The position numbers and the translations under genes were made by a program. Under the pieces are notes generated by a model. That model did no database searches and was not told the DNA's origin. It saw only the letters and a list, made by a program, of their open reading frames with translations. A stretch of 64,000 bases of DNA from Arctopsyche grandis (lineage: Eukaryota; Arthropoda; Insecta; Trichoptera; Hydropsychidae): the NCBI RefSeq assembly GCF_051622035.1, contig NC_135361.1, positions 6,205,001 to 6,269,000 on the forward strand, written 5' to 3'. Below are positions 11,805 to 31,304 of the stretch, one piece after another (within the stretch, counting starts at the first letter, position 1; the number at the start of each line of letters is the position of its first letter).

Positions 11805-11960
11805 TAATTAATAAATAAAAACCCGCATAATTCGAAATACGAACAGATCGCACTGGCAGCACTGGCGAGTCGATAGCAGCAAAGTGTCAGGTTGTCAGAA
11901 GTGGTGAGCGGTGCGAGTGGCAAGTGGCGACCAGTGTCTTGCGGATTTGTCAGTGTCAAG

Positions 11961-13183
11961 ATGGCTCGTCGAGTCGCACAGAGCAGTGTCCAGTGGTCGG
12001 CGTTGGCGGAGCGCGTGCCCCCCGCCCAGAAGACCAACTTCCATCTCTTCAAAGCCAAGTCTGATGGATACCTGCGTCGGTACGTCACCCGCACCCACAC
12101 CTACTCACACGACACTCGCCCACTGTTACATAATGTCACCTCATCTTTCATAACCTCTCCCGGAAGATCCTCATCCGTCCAATGTCGAGCTCGTAAATGC
12201 ACGTGACTGTCACTCGGGATCGATATCAACTTCATAACGTCAAAACCTTCTTAATATATACCTTCAAAACCTTCCCATATATATATAAAAAAAAAATTGA
12301 TTGCTTCGAAAAATCGTCTCCTCAACAGTGCCCGTAAGAGAAATATTCACACCCATTATTATATGAAGCCTGCCATAGTGCGTTATGTGTGAACACGCCT
12401 ATAGGCCAAGTACCAAAGTATATATGTGGCCAACTTTCTGCATTGCCTTGTATAATAACTACAATTAATTTAAAAGTAATCGTTTTAATGCTGAATATTC
12501 TCATTGCTCATTATAATGTAGTTAGCTTAGAAATGGAACCTGGAAACTGAAGCTTTATTCACACGTTACAAAACTGTGAAAATCACTTATTGCTCCATTA
12601 CGACATTGAATATGATTAAAAAATACTATCTCCAAGTGTATTGTACAAAGTGAACGATTGATTGCACAAATTTCAAAATTCATTTATATCATTTCAGAGT
12701 GATGTCCAATCCGGCCGAATTACCAAAGATTGATTGGAGCTTCTACAAAAACAGCGTGCCCGTCGCCGGCATGGTAGACAATTTCCAGAAGCAGTACGAA
12801 GCATTGAAAATACCGTTCCCAAGTGACACCCAGACCTCTCAGATCGAAGCCCAGGCCTCCAAGCTCAAGGTCGAAATAGCCGAATTCATCAAAAACTCGA
12901 ACAATGCCATCACCAAGTTAGTACAACTTCTTCCAGGTCAAAGCTATACTACATCTTATCGGTGGTTATTGGTTAAAATTTTAATATTGTAATTCACAGG
13001 CATGAACAGGAACTGGCTATCCTCGGCGCTATGCTGTCGTACAGCGACATGACGATGGAAGAGTACTACGAAGCCCATCCAGAGAATGCCCTGTCCCCGA
13101 CGGATCCACAATCGTTCTGGCCTCACAGAGAGGAAGATAACATCAACCACAAACGCGAGGAAGCGGAGGAACCAGCTCATTAA
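11961..13183 (+). CDS. ATPsynD: ATP synthase subunit d, mitochondrial
   Basis: Three exons: 11961-12079, 12698-12916 and 13000-13183, giving about 173 residues, close to the usual ~175. Introns split an Arg codon and a Lys codon. The protein begins MARRVAQSSVQWSALAERVP, as in insect subunit d, and contains VPVAGMVDNFQKQYEALK, the most conserved block, then SDMTMEEYYEAHPE and a FWPH motif near the C-terminus. Subunit d is part of the peripheral stalk of F1Fo ATP synthase at the inner mitochondrial membrane, holding F1 static against the rotor. It probably uses an internal import signal. Poly(A) signal AATAAA at 13334-13339. Convergent with the helicase gene, with about 230 bp between the two poly(A) signals. 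Confidence 0.93.
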
Positions 13184-13793
13184 ACAAAAATGAAATAACG
13201 CGTTGTTATTAAATTATTTTATTCTTGAAATTAAAACATCATCATAGTGGTTTTGTGTATAACTACAGATAAACCTTAATTTCACAGTTTTGTGATCACA
13301 AAACCGATTCGTATTGTAGATAACTATGTTATTAATAAAAGTAATATTTTAATTTCACCACTATTGTTATTTACTATATATAATGTTAAACATATTCGGC
13401 AGAGAAACTGAACACAGTCAATTCTCACAGCAGGCTTTGATTTTTATGAATCGGAAATTGCGACCAATCTCCGAGACAATTATTGCTTATAGAAAATGAT
13501 TATCATATACTCTCGATAAATCTAAAATAATCCACTTCTTTCCTATGACTAAATACTTCACTAAACGCATATACGATTTTTTATTTATATATGTATGTAT
13601 ATATATATATATATGCAGTTATCACACTTTTAAGTAGTTTCCTAATGATTTTGATGATATATCGGAATGAACATTCAAATGTAAAGCAAAATGCAATAGG
13701 GCAAATAACGACGCGCAGTCCAAATAATTTTTTACAAAATAAATAGAAATTTGTAGAGCATGCACATAATTAATAATAATTCAATATACGATA
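13184..13793. other. Convergent 3' UTRs of ATPsynD and helicase
   Basis: Holds the plus-strand AATAAA at 13334-13339 and a minus-strand AATAAA at 13585-13580, beside a (TATG/TA)n microsatellite near 13586-13615. No further gene is seen. Confidence 0.6.
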
Positions 13794-22995
<9,202 letters not shown>

Positions 22996-23209
22996 CGTCT
23001 TTTCTGTTGCAAGCCCGCGTCGCTGAAAATTTTGCCATTTCCAACTAGAATTATTTAGAAATCAAGTATGAAAATTGTAGCTAGTCCAAACAACCCCTAG
23101 ATCAGTGGTTCTCAGGCGAAATTTTACCGTGGCCGCACAGGTGATAATAGTGGTCCCATGGAAATGTCTGGTGGCCGCACCAAATTTAATCAAATAAATT
23201 AAAGTTGTA

Positions 23210-23801
23210 ACGCGACGTTCTCCCATCGTCCCATAGGGCGACACTCGCCTTTTATTTCGAGTGGCCACACAGGGAAAAGCCTTATAGGCGCGCGCGCATG
23301 TCGAGCGCCCTCTCTCACCCGCGATCGCCCGTCGAAGAAAGATCTCTCCTGTGCCCGTCTCCAGGGGGAGACGGGGCCCAGAGATCCACCATCAGTGCTG
23401 AAGAACCGCTTTGAGGTCGAGTGTAGCATCACTCCCTCCCCTGAGTTCCAGCACAACGTCCCCTGCATTCCTCACGCCGTTTCCGGAGAAACCTCAGCCG
23501 TGAGAGAACCGACCAGAGGACCGCAGAGCCTCTTCTCTCGACATCCAGCCGTCATCCGGGAAGGACCTCCCCATCCGGCATCTCCGCCGAGCGTCTTCAG
23601 AGACGCCCAGAGATCGCCATCTTGTGTCCACCCGAGGCAGTACGGAGTTTGTCTCCTGCCTCCCCCTCCCGCTGCTGTGACCTGACCAGCGGTGCTTCAA
23701 CGAGAAGACGACCGCAGAGCCAGCTTCCCGAGCACGAGGAAGCTGTTATCAACGAAGACGACTTGCAGTCAGGAACCTCCCCGACCATATATATATATCA
23801 C
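23210..23801. repeat. GC-rich segment, possible LTR piece
   Basis: Begins near TGTAACGCGACG, about 60% G+C, unlike the AT-rich surroundings, with a TTATAG box near 23281. Its composition and its place beside the LTR element suggest an LTR or leader fragment of another element, but I see no matching copy in the window. Short open frames here have no recognisable domain. Confidence 0.35.
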
Positions 23802-24599
23802 TGTAGGAATCTCGTCGTCGTCATCGTCATCGAAACCTTCGAGAATATTCCGCAACAACAAAATACATCGAGCGGAACAGCGCCAAGCATTCCAGAAAAT
23901 ACTACGCCTCGACGAAAGCAAATTCCCCTTGTACGCATCAATAACTAAATGCTCGTACAACCACTTCCACCAAGCATTCCAGAAAATTCGACGCCTCGAC
24001 GAAAGCAAATTCCTTTCGTACGCATCAACAAACTAAATGCTCGTACGACCACTTCCACCAAGCATTCCAGAAAATTCGACGCCTCGACGAAAGCAAATTC
24101 CTTTCGTACGCATCAATAACCACTTCCACCAAGCATTCCAGAAACCATATAAAAGGAGGTACAACCCAAACAACGCCAGTTGACCCACAGCAGCAAGTGT
24201 CGACACAAAGCAGCAGACCAGTCGACATACAGCTCCTGACCAGCCACCACTACACTACGCGGACTTGGAAGATCAACCAGCCGGACGAGCCAGCAACACA
24301 CTGCCGTATCCAGAGACCTTCCGAACATAGCCGAACACCGAGCCAGCAACACACTGCCGCATCCAGAGACCTTCTGAACATAGCTGAATGCCGAGCCAGC
24401 GACACTCTACCATATCCAGAGACCGCTGAACGACATACTTTTACCAACAATTAACCATACTTGTGTATACGTGTTACTACCAAATAAATACCACATTCAA
24501 CATATAGTTGTATTAATACCGAACACAGACGAATCTGTCTACAATACATGGCGGACTGGTGGTGAAGAAGACCTTCACAATAAGACTAGTTCCCATACC

Positions 24600-25010
24600 T
24601 GGTGACCCCGACGTGATCTACGCAACCTTCTGATCATCCAACAGCGCTGTCAACACATCGCTACCCCGCCTACATTGGTGACCCCATCTTAGAACTACGC
24701 AGCCTTCATAGCAGTCCACAGCGCAGTCAACTTCCAACCTCACCATACCTGGTGACCCCCGACTAAGAGCCACGCAGCCTTCAAAGCAGTCAACAAAGCA
24801 GCCCACAGCGCAGTCAACTTCCAACCTCACCATACCTGGTGACCCCCGACTAAGAGCCACGCAGCCTTCAAAGCAGTCAACAAAGCAGCCCACAGCGCAG
24901 TCAACTTCCAACCTCACCATAACTGGTGACCCCCGACTAAGAACCACGCAACCGCAAGCTTCGAGCAACCACAAGCTTCGCGCAACCGCAAGCTACATGC
25001 AACCGCAGAC
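24600..25010 (+). repeat. Five tandem PBS-containing repeats
   Basis: TGGTGACCCC recurs at 24600, 24676, 24750, 24837 and 24924, spaced 76, 74, 87 and 87 bp. Each is followed by an ACGCA(A/G)CC block and a CAGCG(C/A)(A/T)GTCAAC-type block. The first copy is the primer-binding site beside the LTR. A short CAACCGCAAGCTTCG repeat follows at 24948-25030. Confidence 0.8.
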
Positions 25011-25374
25011 TTCACGCAACCGCAGTCTACAACGCAACCCTCAACGCAGACTTCAAACGCAGTCCGCTACATGTCCCCACAACTAGTGACCATGTCAAAC
25101 AACTCCGCAGCTTTCGCCACAACAAGACGCAACCCGGAGACAACAACCAAATGGATCCACTACTGTTGATCCGCCAGCACCGCTCATCACACCTTCGATG
25201 ATTCATCACCTCGATGAGCCCATGCAGGACGCCGCAGCCTGCACAACAGCACCGTCCAGACCGTCACAAACCTTCACTACCATTGTAACGACCGCAACAG
25301 TAACATGGTGTGAAAGTACATATGGACCAGCTACCAACACAACCCGCTGTTGAGTCAACCCACTCCAGCACAAC

Positions 25375-25950
25375 CGGCGAAACAAATCGCCACTGAGCCA
25401 ACTAGCTCCAACACAACACAGCCGCTGTCGAGACAACTAACTCCAGCACAATCAGCACAACGCCTGCACAACAACATCGTCCAGACCACCAACCTTCACT
25501 ATCAACGTAGCCTAGACAGAATAAGCAACATGGTAGAAAAGAACAACTCGGACTGGTACGCAAAACGAGACCTGCTGTCGAGACAACCGACTCCAGCACA
25601 ACCAACGAAGACCAGCACTCAACGCACTTCGCTAACCAACAGTCTCCACACAAATCCCGCTGTCGAGACAACTAACTCCAGCACAACCAACGAAGACCAG
25701 CACTCAACGCACTTCGTCAACCAACGTTCTTCACGCAAGATCCGCTGTCGAGACAACCAACTCCAGCACAACCAACGAAGACCAGCACTCAACGCACTTC
25801 GTCAACCAACGTTCTTCACGCAAGATCCGCTGTCGAGACAACCAACTCCAGCACAACCAACGAAGACCAGCACTCAACGCACTTCGTCAACCAACGTTCT
25901 TCACGCAAGACCCGCTGCCGAGACAACTAACTCCAGCACAACCAGCAAAA
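25375..25950 (+). repeat. Tandem ~75-bp units inside the LTR element
   Basis: The unit CTGTCGAGACAACCAACTCC with CAACGAAGACCAGCACTCAA and CGTTCTTCACGCAAGA is repeated nearly identically about three times at 25665-25915. Looser versions extend on both sides. It reads as a low-complexity Thr/Gln/Asn/Pro frame; I treat it as repeat structure, not a gene. Confidence 0.7.
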
Positions 25951-27176
25951 CAGTCACGCGAATGACTCCACGCAGAACACAGCAGCCTGCACAACAGCAC
26001 CATCCAAGCCATCACAAACCTTCACTACCAACGCAGCTCGCCCAAAATAAGCAACCTGGTAGAGAACAAGACTTGGACCGGCATGCAACACAAGACCCGC
26101 TGTTGAGACAACTTTCTCCAGCACAACCGGACGAACAACGACGCCATCGAGTCAATAGACTCCAACACATCAAGATTCCCACAAAATCACACACATCGCT
26201 AACACTCACCGGAGAGCCATGTAGGAATCTCGTCGTCGTCATCGTCATCGAAACCTTCGAGAATATTCCGCAACAACAAAATACATCGAGCGGAACAGCG
26301 CCAAGCATTCCAGAAAATACTACGCCTCGACGAAAGCAAATTCCCCTTGTACGCATCAATAACTAAATGCTCGTACAACCACTTCCACCAAGCATTCCAG
26401 AAAATTCGACGCCTCGACGAAAGCAAATTCCTTTCGTACGCATCAACAAACTAAATGCTCGTACGACCACTTCCACCAAGCATTCCAGAAAATTCGACGC
26501 CTCGACGAAAGCAAATTCCTTTCGTACGCATCAATAACCACTTCCACCAAGCATTCCAGAAACCATATAAAAGGAGGTACAACCCAAACAACGCCAGTCG
26601 ACCCACAGCAGCAAGCGTCGACACAAAGCAGCAGATCAGTCGACATACAGCTCCTGACCAGCCACCACTACACTACGCGGACTTGGAAGATCAACCAGCC
26701 GGACGAGCCAGCAACACACTGCCGTATCCAGAGACCTTCCGAACATAGCCGAACACCGAGCCAGCAACACACTGCCGCATCCAGAGACCTTCTGAACATA
26801 GCTGAATGCCGAGCCAGCGACACTCTACCATATCCAGAGACCGCTGAACGACATACTTTTACCAACAATTAACCATACTTGTGTATACGTGTTACTACCA
26901 AATAAATACCACATTCAACATATAGTTGTATTAATACCGAACACAGACGAATCTGTCTACAATACATGGCGGACTGGTGGTGAAGAAGACCTTCACAATA
27001 AGACTAGTTCCCATATCACTATCCCAAGGTTACTATTAAGTCGCTGGTGGCCACAGTAAAATCCACTAGTGGCCGCACTTGAGAACCACTGCCCTAGATA
27101 GATTTCGAGTCTTGTAAAGGTGTGCTTAGACCAGAGAAATGTAATATTAATAGAAGTGGCTTTAGGTGTTCTTTTG

Positions 27177-27564
27177 CGGTCTCCGTGACGGGCCCGAATG
27201 TGAAACGCCCGAAAACGCAAATATCGGAAGGCAAAGATCGAAAATCGAAAGATGTTAAGTCGAAAGATCAAAAAAAAGGGTGCATGGTAAGCAGTACATA
27301 CTCACTTAATTTGCGCGAGCAAGATACAACAGGAACAAGAGGAATAGGCTTTTCCTCCCGTATTCTGCGCGCGCACATTAATACGGGAGGAAAAGCCTGT
27401 TCCTTTTGTTCCTATTGTATCCTGCTCGCGCAAATTAAGTGAGTATGTACCGTTTACCATGCACCCTTTTTTACCTTTCGACTTAAGATCTTTCGATTTT
27501 CGATCTTTGACTTCCGATATTTGCGTTTTCGGGTCTTTCACATTCGGGCCCGTGAGGTAGACCC
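27177..27564. mobile_element. Foldback element M, 388 bp, 9-bp duplication
   Basis: Two ~185-bp arms pair almost perfectly. The end GGTCT(CC/ACC)..ACGGGCCCGAATGTG is followed by GCCCGAAAACGC, AATATCGGAAG and ACTCACTTAATTTGCGCGAG. GTTCTTTTG flanks both sides (27168-27176, 27565-27573). A 9-bp duplication and long arms suggest a Mutator-like origin. A single arm is found at 63228-63380. Confidence 0.8.
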
Positions 27565-27849
27565 GTTCTTTTGTTGTCAAGTGACATTCTGTCCACGGAC
27601 AGGTCTACATAATTTTATCATCAGTCGTATTTGACGCTCGGTGCTCGACGTATGTCCGATAAAAACTTCTCTGTTTGTTTATATTACTCGCAAGATGGGC
27701 AAGCATCGGTAAAAATTGCACAATACATTCAAAAACACACAATAAACAACATGGGGTACATTTTTATAAGTAAATTGATCCGATTGTATTCCGTGCATTG
27801 TAGCGTATTTATAGACGTGCCGCGTAATATTGACAACAATTATTTATTC

Positions 27850-27965
27850 GTAAGGCCCCTCTATTCTTATTACTAGTCACCGGACCCAGAAGGTGCCGCG
27901 TATTGTTCAAAGATTGTATATGCATTGTTAAAGGTTTGACGAACCTTTTTTACAAAGGATTTACA
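27850..27965. mobile_element. Small palindromic MITE (copy 1)
   Basis: The inverted halves meet at AAAGGTTTGACGAACCTTT (27931-27949). Outer blocks AAGGTGCCGCGTATTGTTC and TTGTATATGCATTGTTAAAGG match the copy at 43985-44150. It lies inside hAT element 2. Confidence 0.65.
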
Positions 27966-28732
27966 ACAATGGATTGCACTGTGACTATCCTACCTCTACT
28001 TATTACATCTCTCTGGTTTAGACTCTCTAATATATCTTGCAACAATATAAAATAAACAAAACAAGTCTATTAATGAATGTACTTTTCCAAAACTAGTTCG
28101 ATCTCATTCATTGTTGTTAAAATGTAATGCTTAAAAAGTTGTAGGCGGGTGGAATATGCTCGAATGTTTGGCGTCGTTCCACTCGATTTAGTTTAATGGA
28201 TACAGGTGTTCTTCGACTTGAGATGACGTCAATGGTTGAGCGTGAGAAATGTATTCTCCGTCGCAATAGATTTCGATTGCGGTGACGAGATTCCTACAAA
28301 GTAATGTAAAATGCAATCTGAATAAATGCCAAGCCACAATCTAAAATATTCGGGATTTCGTTATGTGTTAGGATGTTAGGGATTTCCATCGGGAAATTCT
28401 GCTATTTTAGTATTGTACAACGCACACCGAATGAAATGAGAGTCGATAAAATTATATTCGTTAAAAAATACGAAACAAGACATTGTACTTTTTAAAATGC
28501 ATTTAGGTTAGCTTCTTGTATACTTGTGTATTGCTGTTGCAGGTTACAATAACTAGAGGACGGCGGGTTAAATTGGCTAACAACTACCCACTATGTCACC
28601 ACTATTTGAGTACGATTTATGTACAATAAAATTTATATAAAAGTTTAAAATTCATAGATGTCTCGTTAACTTCGAGTTTTTCAGTGTCTCGGAATTTAGC
28701 GACTTATGTAATAAAAATGCTGTATTGTTTGT

Positions 28733-28816
28733 AATTGGCCAGGAAGGTGCATTGGGGTTTACCTATTAGGCCTTCCTGGTATATTTGTCTATATTTATGT
28801 AAAATAAATAAATGTG
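28733..28816 (+). mobile_element. SINE/LINE 3' tail
   Basis: GGCCAGGAAGGTGCATTGGGG, then AGGCCTTCCTGGTATATTTG and (AAAT)n, the same tail as at 16004-16070. It sits in the centre of the large palindrome. Confidence 0.6.
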
Positions 28817-29204
28817 ATTTACACCGGAATTTCTGAATTTATAACCATAGCAAAATTTATCGATGGATATCCCTAACTGCTGAGTATTTTAGATTCTGAC
28901 TTGGCATTTAGATTGTGAGCATTACATTTTAACAACAATGAAGAAGATGAAACTAGTTTTGGAAAAATATATTCATTAATAGACTTCTTTCGTTTATTTC
29001 ATATTATTGCAAGATATATTAGAGAGTCTAAGCACACCTTTACAAAACTCGAAATACTCGGCGGTAGCTATCTAAGGAAGTGATCTATGGTTTGTTTGGT
29101 TTAGCTACAATGTTAATACCTGCTTTCTATTGGATTTCTAAAATAACTCTGGTTGGAAATGTTAGCGAAATTTTCAGCGTGGCGGGCTTTCAACAGAAAA
29201 GACG

Positions 29205-29372
29205 CCAGCACTGAAAGGGTTCAATAAAATTGAAATAAATAAATCTGTCACGGTCAAATAGTCGAATAGTGGCGAGCGCACACAAATTAATCAGCGGGCG
29301 CCATGGCGCCCGCAGTCATGGGGTTTGAAGCCCCTGATTTAATTCAAGGCTACATACTTGCATGCATACATA
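29205..29372. other. Non-coding spacer
   Basis: Contains a GGCGCCATGGCGCC palindrome near 29299 but no gene. It ends with the TA (29371-29372) duplicated by the Tc1-like element. Confidence 0.4.
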
Positions 29373-30959
29373 CAGTGAGCGGCAAAAAAAAGTACGCAGA
29401 TAGATTTCGGTCAAAAAATGCGAAACTAACCTTTCTACCTGCCCTAAACAATGAGCTATTCCAACCTTTTTTTTTTAAACTATTCGATGTACCGTTAGGT
29501 TTAAGATAAACAAAGCTGATGGTCAATTCAACGTTCAGTTTCGTGTAAACTTCCGTGATAATAACATCGTTTCGAAGAAATGTCTTCTTACCATATGTCA
29601 GCCGACGTAAAAACGACGATTTTGACTCTTATGAAGAAGAAAATCGCGTTAAGGGAGATTGGTCGTCGGATAGGATTTAGTGAAAGTTGTGTGAGAAAAT
29701 TTGTTAAGAAATTCAACGAAACAGGGCTATTAACGAGAGCTTCAGGATCCGGAAGAAAGTCTAAATTAACAAATAGGGAAAATCGGATCATCAAACAGTC
29801 CGTTCTTCAAAATCGGTTCGTAACTGCAGTCGAGATTCGGGACGAGGTCCGGGCTTCAACATCCACATCGGTGCATACCCGTACCATCCAAAGGGAGCTC
29901 AACAAAATTGGATTTAGAGCGATTAAAAACGCGGAGAAACCACTTTTAACTACTCAAATGAAGAAAAGACGATTAAAATGGGCCATGGATAAAAAAAATT
30001 GGACACCGGAGGACTGGTACGGGGTGGTATTTTCTGACGAGTACAGATTTAACTTGTTTAGCTCAGATGGGAAGACCACAGTTCGCCTTCGACGTGGAGA
30101 GATTTTTCACGAAGGCTGCTTTTCACCAACGCTGAACAATTCCCCGTATGTTGTGATATGGGGATGCATCACTGTACATGGAGTGGGGCCTCTGGAGTTC
30201 GTCCGAGCATCCGTGAGTGCCACCCAATACGAAGACACGATACGGGAACAAGTTTTACCCACCGTCGAAGGACTTACAGAATTCGTTGCTGATCCAATTT
30301 TTCAGGACGATTCTGCACCTTGTCACCGAACTCATTCTGTAAGTTATCAAACCGTTTTACTATATCTAATTTGTTTTGTATGCAGTAAGTATTATCGAGA
30401 TATTTTAGATAACCAAATATAAGGAAAGTTTGGGGATAAAATCTCTCACCTGGCCCGGCAGCAGTCCTGACCTCAACATTATGGAAAATTTATGGGTGAT
30501 TTTAAAGAGGAAAGTGAGAGGCCACAAACCAGAAACACTTCAAGAACTAGAAGCTCGCATCGTTGAAACATGGGAGAATGAAATTACTCCGGATTTAATA
30601 AAAAAATTATATAATTCAATGCCGAGAAGGATTGAAACAGTCATAACAAATAAAGGTGGAATTGCGAAATATTAAGGTAAATAATTCTGTTTTTTTTTTA
30701 TTATATTTCTTATTAAAATAGCATATAAAAAATATTTATGTACAAATTATAAAAATTTTTACAGCGTGAAGATTGTTCCAAAATAATCGTTTAAAAACGA
30801 CCAAACTCCACCGTCATACATTTCACTAATAAATTCAATATTTAAATAAATATATACAGCGTTATAATTCATAATCTGTCATACTTCTTTTTAATCATAG
30901 TTTAAAAAAAAATTATATCAAGAATTGTGTAAATGTGTTCTTTTTTTTGTCGCTCATTG
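29373..30959 (+). mobile_element. Tc1/mariner-type transposon, 1587 bp, whole-looking
   Basis: The left end CAGTGAGCGGCAAAAAAAAG and the right end (reverse complement CAATGAGCGACAAAAAAAAG) form the inverted repeats, and TA flanks both sides (29371-29372, 30960-30961). One transposase gene fills the centre. The length is typical of Tc1 elements. Confidence 0.9.
29580..30675 (+). CDS. Tc1-like DD34E transposase with probable intron
   Basis: Exons 29580-30338 and 30409-30675 give about 341 residues, the normal Tc1 size. A paired helix-turn-helix N-terminus (KKKIALREIGRRIGFSESCV, then a second HTH through VHTRTIQRELNKIG) is followed by the catalytic core: VVFSDEYRF (first Asp), QDDSAPCH (second Asp) and SPDLNIMENLW (Glu). 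Without splicing the frame stops after QDDSAPCH. Removing the 70-bp GTAAGT...TATTTTAG segment (30339-30408) restores the frame and gives exactly 34 residues between the second Asp and Glu. No other break is seen, so the copy may be recently active. It would cut and paste its own element at TA sites. Confidence 0.85.
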
Positions 30960-31304
30960 TACTTGCCTACCTTCAATTTTTTTTATTTTATTAAAAATAG
31001 CCCCACCGACAAAAAGTTTTCTTTTTAAAACATTCCAAAATGAAAATATGAACTCGTAAATATATTGACATATTCTACCTGTGTCACAAACAGAAATCTA
31101 GGTCATTAGGTATTTTCGATAAATCTACTATTGATCAAACAGCTCCCTTGAAAACAACTTTGCGTTTCAGCAGCACTCAATATTCAGTGTGGTTTGTAAA
31201 ACCAATCAACTCAATTGTGTCCTGTTAATATAATCATTTCCGTTGAAAAGTTTGCGTATTCACATACTTTCTGCGTGACTATTCAATAGCAGCAATCATC
31301 AACA
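30960..31304. other. Upstream region of tektin gene
   Basis: AT-rich DNA with no repeat I recognise. The transcription start of the tektin gene should lie here, but no TATA box or initiator is convincing. Confidence 0.35.

Larger units (their letters stand above)
23802..27015 (+). mobile_element. Non-autonomous LTR retroelement, two LTRs, young
   Basis: LTRs at 23802-24597 and 26220-27015 are each 796 bp and differ at about three positions, so insertion is recent. The element is flanked by (A)TCAC on both sides. Each LTR has a CATATAAAAGG promoter box and an AATAAA near its end, fixing plus orientation. Directly after the 5' LTR comes TGGTGACCCCGACG, a tRNA-primer-type site of the BEL/Pao or gypsy kind. 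The 1.6-kb interior is repeat-built (Thr/Gln/Pro-rich if read) with no protease, reverse transcriptase or integrase, so it must be moved by a relative. Structurally it looks whole for a TRIM/LARD-like element. Confidence 0.85.
23103..27091. mobile_element. hAT element 1 (CAGTGGTTCTC ends), internally replaced
   Basis: CAGTGGTTCTCAGGCG at the left, CTTGAGAACCACTG at the right, and a perfect 8-bp duplication CCCTAGAT (23095-23102 and 27092-27099). The first ~100 bp match the hAT copy at 47108 and the last ~65 bp carry the matching other end. No transposase remains: the interior is a GC-rich segment plus a whole LTR element. Confidence 0.9.
27132..28015. mobile_element. hAT-like element 2, non-autonomous
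   Basis: Ends CAGAGAAATGTAATA and TATTACATCTCTCTG with a near-perfect 8-bp duplication, GCTTAGAC (27124-27131) versus GTTTAGAC (28016-28023). The uninterrupted other arm of the host palindrome reads straight across this site, which confirms the insertion. Two smaller foldback elements lie inside. Confidence 0.8.
22996..29204. mobile_element. Palindromic element carrying nested insertions
   Basis: Outer ends CGTCTTTTCTGTTGCAAGCCCGC (22996) and, inverted, GCGGGCTTTCAACAGAAAAGACG (to 29204) belong to one long inverted repeat. The left arm survives in pieces at 22996-23102, 27092-27131 and 28024-28132; the right arm is continuous at about 28917-29204 and reads across both left-arm breaks. Removing the two hAT insertions leaves about 1.3 kb. 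More inner symmetry links 28326-28400 with 28855-28915. No transposase is seen, and class and duplication are unresolved. Confidence 0.7.

Noticed and set aside
25560-25930. CRISPR-like regular repeats
   Set aside because: Direct head-to-tail minisatellite without unique spacers, in an animal genome.
25350-26366. 338-residue open frame in the LTR element
   Set aside because: It is low-complexity tandem repeats and runs into the 3' LTR; no gag or enzyme motif.
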